A DNA stretch of 64,000 bases from Thiohalobacter sp. IOR34 (GTDB taxonomy: Bacteria > Pseudomonadota > Gammaproteobacteria > Thiohalobacterales > Thiohalobacteraceae). How positions within the stretch are numbered: position 1 is the stretch's first letter; the number at the start of each line of letters is the position of its first letter. Positions 61,723 to 64,000 of the stretch are shown here, in pieces. Location: positions 2,267,438 through 2,331,437 of the forward strand of contig NZ_CP128988.1 in NCBI RefSeq assembly GCF_030406045.1, read 5' to 3'. A model generated the notes under the pieces. That model saw only the letters and a list, made by a program, of their open reading frames with translations. It searched no databases and had not been told where the DNA came from. The translations under genes were made by a program, and so were the position numbers.

Positions 61723-62628
61723 ATGAAGGACGGACACAACCCCAGGAACAGCCCGCTGCTGCTCGGTTTCCCCGAGTACGAGGCGCCGGCGCAACGTCTG
61801 GCCACGGCACTCGGCACCGACTACGCGCCGGTCGAGGTGCACCATTTCCCGGACGGTGAGAGCCGGGTACGGCTGCCGCCCAGCCTGCCAGCCGAGGTGA
61901 TCCTCTGCCGCAGCCTGAACGATCCCAATGGCCGGCTGGTGGAACTGCTGCTGGCCGCCGCCACGGCCCGGGAACTGGGTGCGAGACGGCTGAGCCTGGT
62001 CGCCCCCTATCTCTGCTACATGCGTCAGGACACCGCCTTTCACCCCGGCGAGGCGGTCAGCCAGCGCATCGTCGGCCGCTGGCTGGCCGAACACCTGGAC
62101 CGGCTGGCCACCGTCGACCCCCACCTGCATCGCACCGCGCAGCTGGCCGACGCCGTACCCGTAGCCGAGGCAATCACGCTCAGCGCCGCGCCGCTGATCG
62201 GGGCCTTCATCAAGCACCGCCTGGGCAGCCCCCTGCTGCTCGGCCCGGACGAGGAGTCGGCGCAGTGGGTGGCCTCGGCGGCCCGCCCCCACGGCCTCGA
62301 CTACGGAGTGGCCCGCAAGCAACGCCATGGTGACCTCGAGGTGGAGATCGAACTGCCGCCGCTGGCGGTGGCCGGACGTGAAGTGGTGCTGGTCGACGAC
62401 GTCGCCAGCAGCGGCCACACCCTGGCCGTGGCAGCCAAGCGGCTGCACGAGGCCGGCGCGGCAACCGTGCATGCGGTGGTCACCCATGCCCTGTTCGCCG
62501 GCGACGCCCTGGAGGTGATGCGTGAGGCCGGCATCACCTCGGTATGGAGCACCGACAGCATCCCTCACTCGAGCAACGCCATCGAGCTGGCTCCGCTGCT
62601 CGCCAGCGGCCTGCAGGCCATCTATTGA
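61723..62628 (+). CDS. Ribose-phosphate pyrophosphokinase-like protein
   Basis: The 301-residue protein has the PRPP-synthetase fold: HFPDGESRVRLP (about 41-52), CYMRQD (about 98-103), VDPHLHR (about 131-137) and the PRPP-binding loop VLVDDVASSGHTL (about 222-234). It is shorter than housekeeping Prs (about 315) and more divergent, e.g. LVAPYLCYMRQDTAF instead of the usual PYFGYARQDR. It is therefore probably a second, specialised enzyme, located directly after the AMP phosphorylase-like gene and before the DUF1614 gene (8 bp). Confidence 0.85.
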   Translation: MKDGHNPRNSPLLLGFPEYEAPAQRLATALGTDYAPVEVHHFPDGESRVRLPPSLPAEVILCRSLNDPNGRLVELLLAAATARELGARRLSLVAPYLCYMRQDTAFHPGEAVSQRIVGRWLAEHLDRLATVDPHLHRTAQLADAVPVAEAITLSAAPLIGAFIKHRLGSPLLLGPDEESAQWVASAARPHGLDYGVARKQRHGDLEVEIELPPLAVAGREVVLVDDVASSGHTLAVAAKRLHEAGAATVHAVVTHALFAGDALEVMREAGITSVWSTDSIPHSSNAIELAPLLASGLQAIY

Positions 62629-62636
62629 CCCGGCCG

Positions 62637-63296
62637 ATGTTCTCCCCCGCCTACTTCATTGCCTTCATCACCCTGCTGATCGTGCTCATGGCACTGATCC
62701 AGATCGGCCTGCTGTCGATCGCCTTCGAGAAGCTCGGCCTCTCCCCCAACACCGGTTTCCTGCTGCTGCTCGCCTCGCTGTTCGGCAGCGGCATCAACCT
62801 GCCGCTGGCCCGGGTCAGGGCCGAACCCTCCGAGCCCGGCCAGATCCCGCCCTACCTGCGTGGCCTGCTGCGCCAGCCGCCGCAACCCTTCAGCGGCCAG
62901 ACCCTGATCGCCATCAACATCGGCGGCTGCGTGATCCCTGTGGCCTTCTCCCTCTACCTGCTCAGCCATCACCCCTTGCCGCTCTCCCAGGCGCTGCTCG
63001 GCATCCTCCTGGTCAGCGCCGTAAGCTATGCCTTCAGCCGGCCCATCCCCGGTCTCGGCATCGCCATGCCGGCGCTGCTCGCGCCCATCACCGCGGCCCT
63101 CGCCGCCCTGCTCATCAACCCGGCAATGAGCCCGCCGCTGGCCTACGTCGCCGGCACCCTGGGCGTGCTGATCGGCGCCGACCTGCTGCACATGAAGGAC
63201 GTGCGCCACCTCGGCACCCCGGTGGTCAGCATCGGCGGCGCCGGCACCTTCGACGGCATCTTCATCACCGGCATCGTCGCAGTCCTCCTCGCCTGA
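62637..63296 (+). CDS. DUF1614-family membrane protein
   Basis: The 219-residue protein has about seven hydrophobic segments, starting with YFIAFITLLIVLMALIQIGL. The features GINLPLARV near 55, NIGGCVIPV near 95 and IGGAGTFDGIFITGI at the C terminus fit DUF1614, a family of unknown function. It begins 8 bp after the PRPP-synthetase-like gene and is likely part of the same transcript. A transport role for a nucleoside or ribose compound is only a guess from position. Confidence 0.8.
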   Translation: MFSPAYFIAFITLLIVLMALIQIGLLSIAFEKLGLSPNTGFLLLLASLFGSGINLPLARVRAEPSEPGQIPPYLRGLLRQPPQPFSGQTLIAINIGGCVIPVAFSLYLLSHHPLPLSQALLGILLVSAVSYAFSRPIPGLGIAMPALLAPITAALAALLINPAMSPPLAYVAGTLGVLIGADLLHMKDVRHLGTPVVSIGGAGTFDGIFITGIVAVLLA

Positions 63297-63302
63297 GCGG
63301 GG

Positions 63303-63503
63303 ATAGCCACGGAACCCGGGAGGCAGCTGAACACGCAGATTGGGCAAAGGAGCGTGGCGACGTACCCAATATCGACACCTCAACAAAAGAAATAGCCACG
63401 AAATCCACGGAAAACACGGACTTGTTTATTGCGACGCGCACGCTTCACGCGGCGTCGTGAAAGCCAAGTCCTTTTCCGTGTTTTCCGTGGGTTCCGTGGC
63501 TAT
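63303..63503. repeat. Inverted CCACGAAATCCACGGAAAA element before the SDR gene
   Basis: After a single ATAGCCACGGAACCC (63304), arms of more than 30 bp occur at 63391-63424 (AATAGCCACGAAATCCACGG and on) and 63468-63503 (ending TTCCGTGGCTATCATT) around a loop with a further hairpin (GCGACGCG / CGCGGCGTCG). It is the best-preserved member of the CCACGG-type inverted elements in the window. Confidence 0.8.
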
Positions 63504-63515
63504 CATTGCGAACCC

Positions 63516-64000
63516 ATGAACCAAGACCGGAAAAGCATCCTCATCACCGGCTGCTCCAGCGGCATCGGCCACCACTGCGCCCACGGCCTGCAAAAGCGCG
63601 GCTGGCGGGTATTCGCCGGGGCGCGCAAGGCGGAAGACGTGCAGCGGCTGAAGGACGAAGGCCTGGAGGCGCTACCACTGGACCTGGACGACAGCGCCTC
63701 CATCGCTGCGGCGGTGGACCTGGTGCTGGAACGCAGCGGCGGCCGCCTCGACGCCCTGTTCAACAACGCCGGCTACGGCCAGCCGGGGGCAGTGGAGGAC
63801 CTGAGCCGGGCAACGCTGCGCGCCCAGTTCGAGAGCAACGTCTTTGGCACCCTGGAACTGACCAACCGGATCATCCCGCTGATGCGCGCCCAGGGACAGG
63901 GGCGCATCGTGCAGAACAGCTCGGTGCTGGGCTTCGTCGCCCTGCCCTACCGAGGGGCCTACAATGCCAGCAAGTACGCCCTGGAGGGCCTCTACGACAC
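63516..64000 (+). CDS. Short-chain dehydrogenase/reductase, N-terminal part (3' end outside window)
   Basis: The first 161 codons are visible. They contain the Rossmann motif TGCSSGIG (about 11-18), NNAG (about 88-91), the catalytic Ser in QNSSVLGF and the active-site YNASK (about 148-152). The Gly pattern and Cys in TGCSSGIG resemble the SDR subgroup around E. coli YbbO-type oxidoreductases. The reading frame is still open at the window end. The substrate is not predictable. Confidence 0.9.
   Translation, partial: MNQDRKSILITGCSSGIGHHCAHGLQKRGWRVFAGARKAEDVQRLKDEGLEALPLDLDDSASIAAAVDLVLERSGGRLDALFNNAGYGQPGAVEDLSRATLRAQFESNVFGTLELTNRIIPLMRAQGQGRIVQNSSVLGFVALPYRGAYNASKYALEGLYD

Overview
The window is chromosomal DNA of a GC-rich gammaproteobacterium. 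Evidence for this is the gene order: pilSR-pilABCD-coaE-zapD-yacG, then Nudix-argJ-secA-M23-dciA-lpxC, then aspS-yebC-ruvCAB-ybgC-tolQRAB-pal-cpoB-queE-queC, with a tRNA-Lys nearby. These blocks match the order known in Pseudomonas and, in part, E. coli. A YeeE/YedE sulfur-type permease, a PomAB-type stator pair and the very repeat-rich intergenic DNA suggest a sulfur-oxidising Chromatiales/Ectothiorhodospiraceae-like lineage, but this is inference; no rRNA is present to settle it.

Layout. 1-3.8 kb: the end of an accessory, probably surface-glycan, locus (TPP enzyme, large glycosyltransferase-like protein, sulfotransferase-like protein). 3.9-13.6 kb: housekeeping genes mostly on the minus strand (def, ACT-domain regulator, ZIP transporter, pgeF, rluD, P-II, nadE, sucDC), with bamD divergent from rluD. 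13.7-24.5 kb: type IV pilus regulation and assembly (pilS, pilR, a sigma54 promoter, pilA, pilB, pilC, pilD), then coaE, zapD, yacG. 24.5-33.7 kb: DUF72, FixH-like, Nudix/ThiE fusion, argJ, secA, M23 peptidase, dciA (plus strand), lpxC and a tiny ribosomal protein THX gene. 33.8-40.7 kb: TauD-like oxygenase, glycine-zipper protein, tRNA-Lys, recQ, YeeE/YedE, queC, queE. 41.4-54 kb: Tol-Pal operon, ruvB/ruvA/ruvC, yebC, hydrolase, nadA, aspS. 54.2-64 kb: FmdB-like protein, a small unknown, an Atm1-type ABC exporter, a pomA-pomB-PilZ operon, an AMP-phosphorylase-like/PRPP-synthetase-like/DUF1614 operon, and the start of an SDR gene.

The core genes look intact. The unusual content is between them. 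At least five classes of dispersed repeat fill almost every long gap: (i) a 253-bp element with inverted ends bounded by CTAG/TTAG, present as three full-length and several partial copies; (ii) REP/BIME-like inverted pairs; (iii) arrays of degenerate heptanucleotides (GRANYYR-type); (iv) inverted CCACGGAATCCACGG and GCCGCCAAGG elements; (v) one 280-bp highly structured element with 31-bp inverted ends lying between ruvA and ruvB. Several of these classes begin exactly at, or supply, the stop codon of the neighbouring gene. I consider this the most interesting signal of the window.

No rRNA, CRISPR array, prophage, integrase or complete insertion sequence with transposase was seen.
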